64,000 nucleotides of DNA, from positions 49,048 through 113,047 of the forward strand of contig NZ_JACBYP010000013.1 in assembly GCF_018982965.1 (NCBI RefSeq). Direction: 5' to 3'. Each line of letters begins with the position of its first letter. Position 1 is the first letter of the stretch. This DNA comes from Streptomyces mayonensis (GTDB lineage Bacteria; Actinomycetota; Actinomycetes; Streptomycetales; Streptomycetaceae). The notes under the pieces were generated by a model, which worked only from the letters and a program-made list of their open reading frames with translations, ran no database searches and was not told the origin of the DNA. The translations under genes and the position numbers were made by a program. Below are positions 32,922-42,089 of this stretch, piece after piece.

Positions 32922-34442
32922 TCAGGCGCCCGGCTCGGGCAGCTCGGGCAGGCTGGTCGCCAGGCGTGTGCCGACGTCCCGCAGTCCCGCGAGGTCGTGC
33001 ACGTCGCCGGGCAGCGCGGCCACCTCGGTGACCGCCACCTCGGGATGACGCGCGGTGAAGCGGTCCCGTGTGCGCTGCTCGCGGGCGAGCAGGTGCATGC
33101 GCTCCGCGTGCAGCCTCAGCAGACCGGCCGCGAGTGCGTCGACGGACCGCGCCGTCGCGGCGTCCGGTGCGCTCGCCCGTGTGCCTGCAGACGTGTCCGC
33201 CGCCGCGCCGGGAGCCTCGGGAGTGGGCGTCTCGGACGCAGCCTCGGCCCTGGGCGTCTCGGACGTAAGTGTCTCTGGCGTGGGTGCCTCGGAAGTGGTC
33301 GTCTCCGGGGAGGGTGCGGGGGCGGAGCCGGGAGCGGCGTCGGGAGTGGCGCCGGACGTGGGCTCGGCCGAATCTGAACTGCCGTACGTGTCGGGAGAGT
33401 TACGAACTCCAGCTTTCCCGCCGTCCTGATCCACAATGCGGGGATCCTCAAGATTTTCCGCGGCGGCGAGGGCACGCTCGGCCGACAGCCGGTCGGCGCC
33501 GCTGCCGTGCACCCGGTTGAGCACCAGGCCGGCGAGCGGCATGTCCTCGGCCGCCAGCCGCTGGACGAAGTACGCGGCCTCGCGCAGCGCGTCCCGCTCC
33601 GGGGCGGCGACCACCAGGAACGCCGTCCCGGGCGCCTGCAGCAGCTTGTACGTCGCGTCCGCGCGGGTACGGAAGCCGCCGAACATGGAGTCCATCGCGG
33701 CCACGAAGGTCTGCACGTCCTTCAGGAACGCTCCGCCCAGCACCTTCCCCAGGACGCCGGTCATCATCGACATCCCGACGTTCAGGAACTTCATGCCGGC
33801 GCGGCCGCCGACCTTCGCGGGGGCCAGCAGGACCCGGATCAGCTTTCCGTCGAGGAAGGAACCGAGACGCTTGGGGGCGTCCAGGAAGTCCAGCGCCGAG
33901 CGGGACGGCGGCGTGTCGACGACGATGAGGTCCCACTCGTCCTTCGACCGCAGCTGGCCCAGCTTCTCCATCGCCATGTACTCCTGCGTGCCCGCGAAGC
34001 CCGCCGAGAGAGACTGGTAGAAGGGGTTGCCCAGGATCGCCGCCGCGCGGTCGGCATCCGCGTGCGCCTCGACGATCTCGTCGAAGGTGCGCTTCATGTC
34101 GAGCATCATGGCGTGCAGCTCGCCGCCCGCCGAGTCGTCGACGCCCTTCACCCGGCGCGGCGTGTTGTCGAGCGAGTCGATGCCCATCGACTGGGCGAGC
34201 CGCCGTGCCGGGTCGATGGTGAGCACGACCACCTTGCGGCCGCGCTCGGCCGCGCGCAGACCCAGGGCCGCCGCGGTGGTCGTCTTGCCTACCCCGCCCG
34301 ACCCGCAGCACACCACGATGCGCGTCTGCGGGTCGTCCAGCAGCGGATCGACGTCGAGCACCCGCGCGGGGGCCAGTCGCCGGGCGCCCTCCTGGTGCCG
34401 GGCCGGGCCACCGCTCGTGCGCTTCCCTGCTTCCGGGCTCAT
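32922..34442 (-). CDS. ArsA/Get3-like ATPase with disordered insert
   Basis: 506 residues. A deviant Walker A (GSGGVGKTTT, about 47-56) and a switch DTPPS identify the ArsA/Get3 anion-transporter ATPase family. An NRVHG segment near 310 follows. Between about 330 and 425 lies a Pro/Ala/Thr/Glu-rich insert that interrupts the fold, then the C-terminal helices resume. Paired with a second ArsA-like protein encoded just upstream; in M. tuberculosis the equivalents are Rv3679-Rv3680, an anion-transporting ATPase pair involved in glycerol/redox metabolism. The start ATG is part of a 23-bp-period duplication. Confidence 0.85.
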   Translation of the reverse strand: MSPEAGKRTSGGPARHQEGARRLAPARVLDVDPLLDDPQTRIVVCCGSGGVGKTTTAAALGLRAAERGRKVVVLTIDPARRLAQSMGIDSLDNTPRRVKGVDDSAGGELHAMMLDMKRTFDEIVEAHADADRAAAILGNPFYQSLSAGFAGTQEYMAMEKLGQLRSKDEWDLIVVDTPPSRSALDFLDAPKRLGSFLDGKLIRVLLAPAKVGGRAGMKFLNVGMSMMTGVLGKVLGGAFLKDVQTFVAAMDSMFGGFRTRADATYKLLQAPGTAFLVVAAPERDALREAAYFVQRLAAEDMPLAGLVLNRVHGSGADRLSAERALAAAENLEDPRIVDQDGGKAGVRNSPDTYGSSDSAEPTSGATPDAAPGSAPAPSPETTTSEAPTPETLTSETPRAEAASETPTPEAPGAAADTSAGTRASAPDAATARSVDALAAGLLRLHAERMHLLAREQRTRDRFTARHPEVAVTEVAALPGDVHDLAGLRDVGTRLATSLPELPEPGA

Positions 34443-34465
34443 GCGATCCCTGCTTCCGGGCTCAT
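34425..34465 (-). repeat. Tandem duplication creating a nested ATGA relay
   Basis: The 18-bp unit CCCTGCTTCCGGGCTCAT occurs at 34425-34442 and 34448-34465 with GCGAT after each, a 23-bp period. On the minus strand the first ATG (34465) overlaps the upstream stop and encodes an 8-residue peptide MSPEAGIA, whose TGA overlaps the second ATG (34442), the true start of the downstream gene. Confidence 0.8.
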
Positions 34466-35439
34466 GCGATCCCCTGCTTCCGCAGCTCGGTGGCGAGTTC
34501 GTACAGGCCCGCCAGGTCCATGCCCTCGGTGAGCAGCGGCAGCTCGTTGAGCGGCAGGTCCAGGTCGGTCAGGACGGTCCGCTGCTCCTGCTCCAGCGCG
34601 TACCGCTCGCCGTACTCCCCGGCCTGCGCGAGGAGCGGGTCCACCAGCCGCTCCGCGTGCCCGCCGCGCCGTGCGCCACCGAGCCCGGCACCGGACAGGG
34701 ACCGGGCGAGCGCCGTACGCGGGGTGCTCCGCACGCGTTCCAGGTCGGTGGCGTCCAGCACCTGGGGCCGGACCATGTTGACGACGACCCTGCCCACCGG
34801 CAGCCGCGCCGCCCGCAGCTCGGCGATGCCGTCGGCCGTCTCCTGGACCGGCATCTCCTCCAGCAGCGTCACGAGGTGCACGGCGGTCTCCCGGGACTTC
34901 AGCACGCGCATCACGGCCTGGGCCTGATTGTGTATCGGTCCGACCTTCGCGAGCCCGGCCACCTCGTCGTTGACGTTGAGGAAGCGCGTGATGCGTCCCG
35001 TCGGCGGGGCGTCCATGACGACGTAGTCGTACGCGAACCGCCCGTGCCGGTCCTTGCGGCGCACCGCCTCGCACGCCTTGCCGGTCAGCAGCACGTCCCT
35101 GACGCCGGGCGCGACGGTGGTCGCGAAATCTATCGCCCCGAGCTTCTTCAGGGCCCGGCCGGCGCTGCCCAGCTTGTAGAACATCTGGAGGTAGTCCAGC
35201 AGGGCCAGTTCGGCGTCGATGGCGAGGGCGTACACCTCCCCGCCGCCGGGAGCGACGGCGATCTTCCGCTCCTCATAGGGCAGCGCCTCCGTCTCGAAGA
35301 GCTGCGCGATGCCCTGGCGGCCCTCGACCTCGACGAGAAGCGCACGCTTCCCCTCGGTGGCCAGGGCCAGCGCTAGGGCCGCGGCCACCGTGGTCTTGCC
35401 GGTTCCGCCCTTGCCACTGACGACCTGGAGCCTGCTCAC
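34462..35439 (-). CDS. ArsA/Get3-like ATPase
   Basis: 325 residues. Walker A is SGKGGTGKTT at about 8-17, with switch I region and DAPPTGR as the switch II/Walker B-like block. The protein is of standard length for the family without the long insert of its partner. The two ATPases probably form a heteromer, as proposed for the mycobacterial pair. It is upstream of its partner in a coupled operon, and divergent from the small DUF4177 gene across 106 bp. Confidence 0.88.
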   Translation of the reverse strand: MSRLQVVSGKGGTGKTTVAAALALALATEGKRALLVEVEGRQGIAQLFETEALPYEERKIAVAPGGGEVYALAIDAELALLDYLQMFYKLGSAGRALKKLGAIDFATTVAPGVRDVLLTGKACEAVRRKDRHGRFAYDYVVMDAPPTGRITRFLNVNDEVAGLAKVGPIHNQAQAVMRVLKSRETAVHLVTLLEEMPVQETADGIAELRAARLPVGRVVVNMVRPQVLDATDLERVRSTPRTALARSLSGAGLGGARRGGHAERLVDPLLAQAGEYGERYALEQEQRTVLTDLDLPLNELPLLTEGMDLAGLYELATELRKQGIA

Positions 35440-35545
35440 GTATTCGAGCGTAACCAGTTCGGGCCGCGAGTACGCCGGAGGCTGTGGACAACCTCGTCAC
35501 GGACGGGCCGCGGGGGCGCCCCGGGCAACGGCTAGAGTCGGCCGC

Positions 35546-35707
35546 ATGACCAAGTGGGAATACGCAACCGTGCCGCTGCTCGTCCATGCCACGAAGCAGA
35601 TTCTGGACACCTGGGGCGAGGACGGCTGGGAGCTCGTCCAGGTCGTGCCCGGGCCGAACAACCCCGAGCAGCTCGTGGCCTACCTGAAGCGGGAGAAGCA
35701 GGCATGA
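35546..35707 (+). CDS. DUF4177 small protein
   Basis: 53 residues, MTKWEYATVPLLVHATKQIL then the conserved GEDGWELVQVVPGP, which is the DUF4177 core. Function unknown. Start ATG 35546 is fixed by the family pattern. Its stop overlaps the next start as ATGA, so it is coupled to the RidA gene. In M. tuberculosis a similar small gene (Rv3678A) sits in the same place. Confidence 0.85.
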   Translation: MTKWEYATVPLLVHATKQILDTWGEDGWELVQVVPGPNNPEQLVAYLKREKQA

Positions 35708-36171
35708 GCGCCGTCGACGCCAGGCTCGCCGAGCTGGGACTGACGCTGCCCGAGGTCGTCCCGCCGCTGGCCGCCTACCAGCCGGCCGTGCAGTCGGGTC
35801 CGTACGTCTACACCTCCGGCCAGCTGCCGATGGTGGAGGGCAAACTCGCGGTCACCGGCAAGGTGGGTGCCGAGGTCACGGCGGAGGAGGCCAAGGAGCT
35901 GGCACGCACCTGCGCGCTGAACGCCCTGGCCGCAGTCAAGTCCGTCGCCGGTGACCTCGACCGCGTCGCACGCGTGGTCAAGGTCGTCGGCTTTGTCGCG
36001 TCCGCGACCGACTTCACCGGTCAGCCCGGTGTGATCAACGGCGCCAGCGAACTCCTCGGCGAGGTCCTCGGCGACAAGGGCGTCCACGCCCGCAGCGCGG
36101 TCGGCGTGGCGGTTCTCCCGCTGGACGCACCGGTCGAGGTCGAGGTCCAGGTGGAGCTCGTCCAGGCCTAG
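35704..36171 (+). CDS. RidA/YjgF-family protein
   Basis: 155 residues of the RidA (YjgF/Rid) family: VQSGPYVYTSGQLPMVEG, ALNALAAVKSV, and the C-terminal ARSAVGVAVLPLDAPVEVEV with the conserved Arg. Rid proteins hydrolyse reactive enamine/imine intermediates, though subfamilies differ; the variation here suggests a Rid subfamily other than RidA proper. ATG overlaps the DUF4177 stop. Confidence 0.88.
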   Translation: MSAVDARLAELGLTLPEVVPPLAAYQPAVQSGPYVYTSGQLPMVEGKLAVTGKVGAEVTAEEAKELARTCALNALAAVKSVAGDLDRVARVVKVVGFVASATDFTGQPGVINGASELLGEVLGDKGVHARSAVGVAVLPLDAPVEVEVQVELVQA

Positions 36172-36505
36172 GACCTGGTCAGGCGTGCCCAGAGGGCGCA
36201 GTGCAGGCGCACTGGCAGGCGCAGCCCGAGTGTGCCCGGGCGGGTACGGCGGTCTCTCGGTTGCGGGCCTGCTTCCCGCGCGCGTGGAGGCTGCGGGTGG
36301 TGGGGGCACAGGGGTGTAGGGGCATTGAGGGCCGGCGTCGCGCCGCGCGGGTGCGTTGCCGGGGCGGCAACAAACCTCGCCCCCCCCGGCCTCCGCCCCC
36401 GCAGGATCGGTGCCGGTGCCCCGTACGGCGCGGGAGCCCGGCCCTTGGCCGGAGCGGTCCCGGAGCGTCCCGGGGCCGTAGCGACCGTACGTGCCAGGAG
36501 GAGCC
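36172..36505 (+). other. Gene-free spacer
   Basis: 334 bp of GC-rich sequence between RidA and the hydrolase gene. No convincing gene; CCCCCCCCGG at 36379-36391 and a few short inverted repeats only. The promoter of the hydrolase gene is presumably here. Confidence 0.4.
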
Positions 36506-37648
36506 ATGCCGCAGCCGCCCACGACCGACCGGACCGAAGCCCAGTCCGACCCCCGGGCGGGTCAGTCCGACGCCCGGGCGGGTCAGCCCGACGGCTGGTC
36601 CGCCCAGTCCGCCCCGCCCGCCTCGTCCGCCCGGTCTGCTCGGTCGGTCTCCGAGCCCGTCTCCCGGTCCGTCCACCGTCTGGTGCCCTCGCCCGCCGGC
36701 CGCGTCCACCTGGTGGAGCAGGGCAGCGGGCCGCTGGTTCTGCTCGTGCACGGCTTTCCCGAGTCCTGGTACTCCTGGCGCCGCCAGCTCCCCGCGCTGG
36801 CCGCCGCCGGTTTCCGGGCCGCCGCCATCGACGTGCGCGGATACGGGCGCTCCTCGCGGCCGGACGACGTGGCGGCGTACCGGATGCTGGACCTGGTGGC
36901 GGACAACGTCGCCGTCGTGGAGGCGCTGGGCGAGCGTTCCGCCGTGGTCGTCGGCCACGACTGGGGCGCGACCGTCGCCGCGCACTCCGCGCTGCTGCGG
37001 CCCGACGTGTTCCGCGCGGTGGGCCTGCTGAGCGTGCCGTACACCCCGCCCGGCGGTCCGCGGCCCAGCGACGTGTTCGCCGGCATGAGCGATCCCGCCG
37101 GGCCCTTCGCCGGGCAGGAGTTCTACGTCTCGTACTTCCAGGAGCCCGGCCGCGCCGAGGCGGAGATCGAGCCCGACGTACGCGGCTGGCTCGCCGGGTT
37201 CTACGCCGCGCTGTCCGCCGACACCATGCCGGCGCCCGAGGCGCCCGACCCGCACTTCGTCGCTCCCGGCGGCAGGCTGCGCGACCGCTTCCCGGCCGAC
37301 GGGCGGCTGCCGGCCTGGCTCACCGAGGAGGAGCTGGACGTCTACGCGGGAGAGTTCGAGCGCACCGGCCTGACCGGCGCCCTCAACCGCTACCGCAACA
37401 TGGACCGCGACTGGGCCGACCTGGCCGCACACGCGGGTGCGCCGGTCACCCAGCCCGCCCTGTTCCTCGGCGGTGCCCTGGACGCCTCCACCACCTGGCT
37501 GTCCGACGCCATCGAGGCGTACCCGACGACCCTGCCCGGTCTGAGCGCCTCGCACCTCCTCGACGGCTGCGGGCACTGGCTCCAGCAGGAGCGGCCGGAG
37601 GAGACCAACCGGCTGCTCACCGAGTGGCTGGCCACCCTGCCCGGCTGA
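36506..37648 (+). CDS. Alpha/beta hydrolase, epoxide hydrolase-like
   Basis: 380 residues. The first 50 are Asp/Ala/Pro-rich and contain repeats (DPRAGQSDARAGQPDG). The hydrolase domain then shows HGFPESWYSW (oxyanion HGFP), RGYGRSSRP, nucleophile VVGHDWGA with Asp as in epoxide hydrolases, and a C-terminal DGCGHWLQQERP His. Two cap tyrosines are plausible (EFYVSYFQ). Probably an epoxide hydrolase of unknown physiological substrate. AGGAGG at 36497-36502 fixes ATG 36506. Confidence 0.85.
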   Translation: MPQPPTTDRTEAQSDPRAGQSDARAGQPDGWSAQSAPPASSARSARSVSEPVSRSVHRLVPSPAGRVHLVEQGSGPLVLLVHGFPESWYSWRRQLPALAAAGFRAAAIDVRGYGRSSRPDDVAAYRMLDLVADNVAVVEALGERSAVVVGHDWGATVAAHSALLRPDVFRAVGLLSVPYTPPGGPRPSDVFAGMSDPAGPFAGQEFYVSYFQEPGRAEAEIEPDVRGWLAGFYAALSADTMPAPEAPDPHFVAPGGRLRDRFPADGRLPAWLTEEELDVYAGEFERTGLTGALNRYRNMDRDWADLAAHAGAPVTQPALFLGGALDASTTWLSDAIEAYPTTLPGLSASHLLDGCGHWLQQERPEETNRLLTEWLATLPG

Positions 37649-37772
37649 GGTCCGCCTTCCCCCCTGTGCATCTCTCCCGTACGTCTCGTGCGTCTCTCCC
37701 GTATGTCTCTCCCGTTCGTCTCTTCCCCGGGGGCCACTCGAACATCCGCCCGTCACCGGATAGCCTCCGGCC

Positions 37773-38930
37773 ATGGCGAGAGGTCAGGCGAACGGGCAGG
37801 CGAACCGGCACGCGGACGGCCGGTCAGGCGGTCCCGCGAACGGCCAGTGGTACCCGCCGGAGTGGCCGGACCGCATCCGCGCGCTGGCGGCCGGGACCCT
37901 CACCCCCGTCACGCCCAGGCGCGCGGCCACCGTCATGCTCCTGAAGGACACCGCCACGGGCACCCGTACCGCACCCGCCGTCCACATGCTGCGGCGCCGC
38001 ACCTCGATGGCGTTCGCCGGAGGCGCGTACGCCTATCCCGGCGGCGGCGTCGACCCGCGCGACGACGACCGCGACATCGGCTGGGCGGGCCCCACGCGCG
38101 CGTGGTGGGCGGACCGGCTCGGTGTCGACGAGGCCGGCGCCCAGGCCATCGTCTGCGCGGCCGTACGGGAGACCTTCGAGGAGGCCGGAGTGCTCCTCGC
38201 CGGGCCGACCGGTGACACGGTGGCCGGCGACACGACCGGTGCCGACTGGGAGGCGGACCGCGCCGCCCTGGTCGCCCGCGAGCTGTCGTTCGCCGAGTTC
38301 CTGGACCGCCGGGGCCTCGTCCTGCGCTCCGACCTGCTGGGTGCCTGGGCCCGCTGGATCACCCCGGAGTTCGAGGCACGGCGCTACGACACGTGGTTCT
38401 TCGTGGCCGTCCTCCCCGCGGGGCAGCGCACCCGCAACGCCTCCACGGAGGCCGACCGCACGGTGTGGATCGCGCCGGCGGAGGCGGCGGCCGGGTACGA
38501 CCGGGGCGAGCTGCTGATGATGCCGCCGACCGTGGCCACCCTGCGCAGCCTCGCGGCGTGCCGTACGGCGGCCGAGGCGCTGGCGGCGGCGCCGGGACGG
38601 GACCTGACGCCCGTGCTGGCACGGGCCAGTCTCTCCGGCGACGAGGTCGTCCTCTCCTGGCCGGGGCACGACGAGTTCACCAAGCACGTCCCGAACACGG
38701 CACCGGAACCGGCGATGCCGGAGACCCCGGCGACGCCTGCAGCCCCGTCCGGCTCCCCTGTCGCGCCGGATGCGGGCTCCGGTCCTGACACGGCCTCCGG
38801 TCCTGACACGGGCTCCGGTACCGGCCCCCGGTCCGTTCCGGGGGCCGACACCCGTCCCGATCGCCCCGACGGCCTCGATCGTCCCGATCGCCGTCCCGAC
38901 TCCGACCCGACCGGGAGCACCTCCGCATGA
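37773..38930 (+). CDS. NUDIX hydrolase, NUDT19-like
   Basis: 385 residues. The Nudix region has RRTSMAFAGGAYAYPGGGVD, then a long insert, then AVRETFEEAGVLL, the split box seen in NUDT19-like acyl-CoA pyrophosphatases. WITPEFEARRYDTWFFVA is also typical. The last 70 residues are a Pro/Asp/Gly-rich tail with SGPDT repeats. Probably hydrolyses CoA or acyl-CoA derivatives, inferred from subfamily. ATG 37773; its stop overlaps the MBL gene start as ATGA, indicating coupling. Confidence 0.85.
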   Translation: MARGQANGQANRHADGRSGGPANGQWYPPEWPDRIRALAAGTLTPVTPRRAATVMLLKDTATGTRTAPAVHMLRRRTSMAFAGGAYAYPGGGVDPRDDDRDIGWAGPTRAWWADRLGVDEAGAQAIVCAAVRETFEEAGVLLAGPTGDTVAGDTTGADWEADRAALVARELSFAEFLDRRGLVLRSDLLGAWARWITPEFEARRYDTWFFVAVLPAGQRTRNASTEADRTVWIAPAEAAAGYDRGELLMMPPTVATLRSLAACRTAAEALAAAPGRDLTPVLARASLSGDEVVLSWPGHDEFTKHVPNTAPEPAMPETPATPAAPSGSPVAPDAGSGPDTASGPDTGSGTGPRSVPGADTRPDRPDGLDRPDRRPDSDPTGSTSA

Positions 38931-39769
38931 CGGACGCAGCAGCACTGCCCGGCCGGCCGAGGGGCGGCGTGCTCTCGGGGCCCGCCACCGCGCGCGCGGT
39001 GAACGTTCTCGCTCCGAACGCCTCGCCGATGACCCTGGACGGCACGAACACCTGGATCCTCGCCGAACCCGACTCCGACCTGGCCGTCGTCGTCGACCCG
39101 GGCCCGCTGGACGACACGCACCTGCGGCGTGTCGTCGACGCGGCCGAACGGGCGGGCAAGCGTGTCGCGCTGACCCTCCTGACGCACGGCCACCCGGACC
39201 ACGCGGAGGGCGCCGCACGCTTCGCCGAGCTGACGCGCACGAAGGTACGGGCTCTGGACCCGGCGCTGCGGCTGGGGGACGAGGGGTTGGCCGCCGGTGA
39301 CGTGATCGGGGTCGGCGGCCTGGAGCTGAGGGTCGTACCGACGCCCGGGCACACGGCCGACTCCCTGTGCTTCCACCTGCCCGCCGACGGGGCGGTCCTG
39401 ACGGGAGACACCGTCCTGGGGCGCGGCACGACGGTGGTGGCCCACCCGGACGGCCGCCTCGGCGACTACCTGGACTCGCTGCGCAGGCTGAGGTCGCTCA
39501 CGGCCGACGACGGCGTGCACACGGTGCTTCCGGGCCACGGGCCCGTCCTGGAAGACGCGCAGGGTGTCGTGGAGTACTACCTCGCTCACCGCGCCCACCG
39601 CCTGGCCCAGGTGGAGACGGCGGTGGAGGACGGCCACCGGACGCCCGAGGAGGTCGTCGCCCACGTGTACGCGGACGTCGACCGCTCCCTGTGGCCCGCG
39701 GCGGAACTCTCGGTGCGGGCGCAGCTGGAGTACCTGGGCGAGCACGGGCTCATCCAGCAGCCCGACTGA
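38927..39769 (+). CDS. Metallo-beta-lactamase-fold hydrolase
   Basis: 280 residues. Metal motif THGHPDHAEG, then TPGHTADS, LTGDTVLG and LPGHGPV give the full MBL ligand set. The C-terminus has the winged-helix-like extension (RTPEEVVAHVYADVDRSLWP) of the LACTB2-type subfamily, which includes endoribonucleases. The counterpart by order is Rv3677c. It is translationally coupled to the NUDIX gene and convergent with crp. Confidence 0.88.
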   Translation: MTDAAALPGRPRGGVLSGPATARAVNVLAPNASPMTLDGTNTWILAEPDSDLAVVVDPGPLDDTHLRRVVDAAERAGKRVALTLLTHGHPDHAEGAARFAELTRTKVRALDPALRLGDEGLAAGDVIGVGGLELRVVPTPGHTADSLCFHLPADGAVLTGDTVLGRGTTVVAHPDGRLGDYLDSLRRLRSLTADDGVHTVLPGHGPVLEDAQGVVEYYLAHRAHRLAQVETAVEDGHRTPEEVVAHVYADVDRSLWPAAELSVRAQLEYLGEHGLIQQPD

Positions 39770-39797
39770 CGGCTGACCGCCCGGCGGGCCTTGCCGA

Positions 39798-39877
39798 CGG
39801 CGTGACGGCTCGACGGCGTGACGGCTCGACGGCGTGACGGCTCGACGGCCTGAGGGCTCGACGGCGTGACGGCTCGA
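39798..39877. repeat. Five tandem 16-bp repeats
   Basis: CGGCGTGACGGCTCGA is repeated five times head to tail, the fourth copy with two changes. It fills the space between the convergent MBL and crp genes. No function is evident; copy number could vary between strains. Confidence 0.9.
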
Positions 39878-39886
39878 CGGGGTCCG

Positions 39887-40561
39887 TCAGCGGGAGCGCT
39901 TGGCCAGCCGCTCGACGTCCAGCAGGATCACCGCGCGGGCCTCCAGGCGGAGCCAGCCTCGCTGGGCGAAGTCCGCCAGCGCCTTGTTGACCGTCTCGCG
40001 GGACGCGCCGACCAACTGGGCCAGCTCCTCCTGCGTCAGGTCGTGCACGACGTGGATGCCCTCCTCGGACTGCACGCCGAAGCGGCGCGAGAGGTCAAGC
40101 AGGGCGCGGGCGACACGCCCGGGGACGTCCGAGAAGACCAGGTCCGACATGGCGTCGTTGGTCTTGCGCAGGCGGCGGGCGACGGCACGCAGCAGGGCGG
40201 TGGCCACCTCGGGGCGGACGTTCAGCCAGGGCTGGAGGTCGCCGTGGCCGAGGGCGAGGAGCTTGACCTCGGTCAGCGCCGTGCCGGTGGCGGTGCGCGG
40301 GCCCGGGTCGAAGAGCGACAGCTCGCCGATCAGCTCGCTGGGGCCGACGACGGCCAGCATGTTCTCGCGCCCGTCGGGGGACGTGCGGTGGAGCTTGACC
40401 TTGCCTTCCGTGACCACGTAGAGGCGGTCTCCGGGGTCCCCCTCGTGGAACAGGGTGTCGCCGCGGGCGAGGGTCACCTCACTCATGGAGGCGCGGAGCT
40501 CCGCGGATTGCTCGTCGTCGAGCGCCGCGAAGAGCGGGTTGCGCCGCAGAACGTCGTCCAC
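39887..40561 (-). CDS. crp: Crp/FNR-family regulator Crp
   Basis: 224 residues from GTG 40561 (VDDVLRRNPLFAAL), preceded by AAGGAGA. The cyclic nucleotide-binding beta-roll has the phosphate cassette IGELSLFDPGPRTATG; the C-terminal HTH is LTQEELAQLVGASRETVNKA. Streptomyces Crp binds cAMP and controls germination, development and antibiotic precursor supply. An extended ORF to 40678 is in frame but lacks an RBS and homology. It lies beside the endonuclease III gene as in mycobacteria. Confidence 0.95.
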   Translation of the reverse strand: MDDVLRRNPLFAALDDEQSAELRASMSEVTLARGDTLFHEGDPGDRLYVVTEGKVKLHRTSPDGRENMLAVVGPSELIGELSLFDPGPRTATGTALTEVKLLALGHGDLQPWLNVRPEVATALLRAVARRLRKTNDAMSDLVFSDVPGRVARALLDLSRRFGVQSEEGIHVVHDLTQEELAQLVGASRETVNKALADFAQRGWLRLEARAVILLDVERLAKRSR

Positions 40562-40768
40562 GAGTTCTCTCCTTGTCGACCGGCTCAGAGGATCTTGTTC
40601 CCCCGGTGTACCAGGGGTCCGTGGTGCCCATTTTGCCGGACAGTCCAAACAGTGTGATCTGTCACAAGGATGCCGCACTGGTGTCCCGGGTTACGCGGCA
40701 GGGGTCCAATTGGACGCCGATCTTCGCGGTCCGGGGCGGATGTCGGTGCCGGGCCGTAGGCTGGCCGG

Positions 40769-42037
40769 GTGTCCAAATCGCCGGTGAGAGCACAGGCCCA
40801 GGGGGCCGTGCGAGTGACTGTACGCCGCGATTCCGCTGTGGGCGAACAGGGCCCCGATGGCGGTAGGGAACCGGCGAAAGCGACAAAGCGGTCGACACCT
40901 GCCAAGAGGGTGACCGCGGAGAAGGAAGCCGTGACGAAGAAGGCCACGACCACTGCCGGGAAAGCCGAGAGGGCCGGGAAAGCCGAGAAGGCCGAGAGGG
41001 CCGAGAAGGCGGCGCCCGCCAAGAAGGCCACCCCCACAAAGAAGACCGCCCCCGCCAAGAAGCGCGCCCCCGCGAAGAAGGCCGCGAGTGCAGGGACGGC
41101 CGCCGCGAAGACTCAGGGCAAGGCCGCCGGGAGGGCTGCGGGGAAGGCCGCGCCCCTCAAGAAGCAGGTTCCCGCCAAGAAGCCCGCCGTCGCGCCGAAG
41201 AAGGCGGCCGCGGCCGTCAAGGGCGTCGCCCCGGCGAAGACGGTGGCTGCGCGGCCGCCGCGCGGCGAGTCCCGCACCGCCCTGGTCCGCCGCGCCCGAC
41301 GGATCAACCGCGAACTCGCCGAGGTCTACCCGTACGCCCACCCGGAGCTGGACTTCGAGAACCCGTTCCAGCTGGTCGTGGCGACGGTGCTGTCCGCCCA
41401 GACCACCGACCTGCGCGTCAACCAGACGACGCCGGCCCTCTTCGCCAAGTACCCCACCCCGGAGGACCTGGCCGCCGCCAACCCGGAGGAGGTCGAGGAG
41501 ATCCTCCGCCCGACCGGCTTCTTCCGGGCGAAGACCAAGTCCGTCATAGGGCTGTCCAAGGCCTTGGCGGAGGACTTCGGCGGCGAGGTCCCCGGCCGCC
41601 TCGAAGACCTCGTGAAGCTGCCCGGAGTCGGCCGCAAGACCGCCTTCGTGGTGCTCGGCAACGCGTTCGGCCGTCCCGGCATCACCGTGGACACGCACTT
41701 CCAGCGCCTGGTGCGCCGCTGGCGGTGGACCGAGGCGACCGACCCGGACAAGATCGAGGCCGCCGTGGGCGCGCTCTTCCCGAAGAGCGACTGGACGGAC
41801 CTCTCCCACCACGTGATCTGGCACGGCCGCCGTATCTGCCACGCCCGCAAGCCGGCCTGCGGTGCCTGCCCCGTCGCCCCGCTCTGCCCCGCCTACGGGG
41901 AGGGGGAGACGGACCCGGAGAAGGCGAAGAAGCTGCTGAAGTACGAGAAAGGCGGCTTCCCCGGCCAGCGGCTGAATCCGCCGCGGTCCTATCTGGAGGC
42001 GGGCGGCAAACCGGCGCCGCCGCTGGGGGCCGGGTGA
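40769..42037 (+). CDS. nth: Endonuclease III with Lys/Ala-rich histone-like N-terminal tail
   Basis: 422 residues. Residues from about 170 onwards are a full endonuclease III: Hh[13 protein letters not shown] with the catalytic Lys, TVDTHFQRL with the catalytic Asp, and the 4Fe-4S ligands C-X6-C-X2-C-X5-C ([17 protein letters not shown]). It removes oxidised pyrimidines and nicks abasic sites. The first ~165 residues are Lys/Ala/Pro repeats ([21 protein letters not shown]) like histone H1 or Streptomyces HupS tails, and probably bind DNA non-specifically. Start GTG 40769, but a later in-frame GTG (RVTVRRDS) is also possible. Confidence 0.92.
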   Translation: MSKSPVRAQAQGAVRVTVRRDSAVGEQGPDGGREPAKATKRSTPAKRVTAEKEAVTKKATTTAGKAERAGKAEKAERAEKAAPAKKATPTKKTAPAKKRAPAKKAASAGTAAAKTQGKAAGRAAGKAAPLKKQVPAKKPAVAPKKAAAAVKGVAPAKTVAARPPRGESRTALVRRARRINRELAEVYPYAHPELDFENPFQLVVATVLSAQTTDLRVNQTTPALFAKYPTPEDLAAANPEEVEEILRPTGFFRAKTKSVIGLSKALAEDFGGEVPGRLEDLVKLPGVGRKTAFVVLGNAFGRPGITVDTHFQRLVRRWRWTEATDPDKIEAAVGALFPKSDWTDLSHHVIWHGRRICHARKPACGACPVAPLCPAYGEGETDPEKAKKLLKYEKGGFPGQRLNPPRSYLEAGGKPAPPLGAG

Positions 42038-42089
42038 CGGAACGATCTCGGGGGGCTCGGGCGTTGGAGTCGGCAGGACGGGGGTGCGG

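Noticed and set aside
37670..37740. CGTCTCTCCCGT-type repeats upstream of the NUDT19-like gene as an operator
   Set aside because: Units are irregular and pyrimidine-rich, with no symmetry; probably simple sequence drift.
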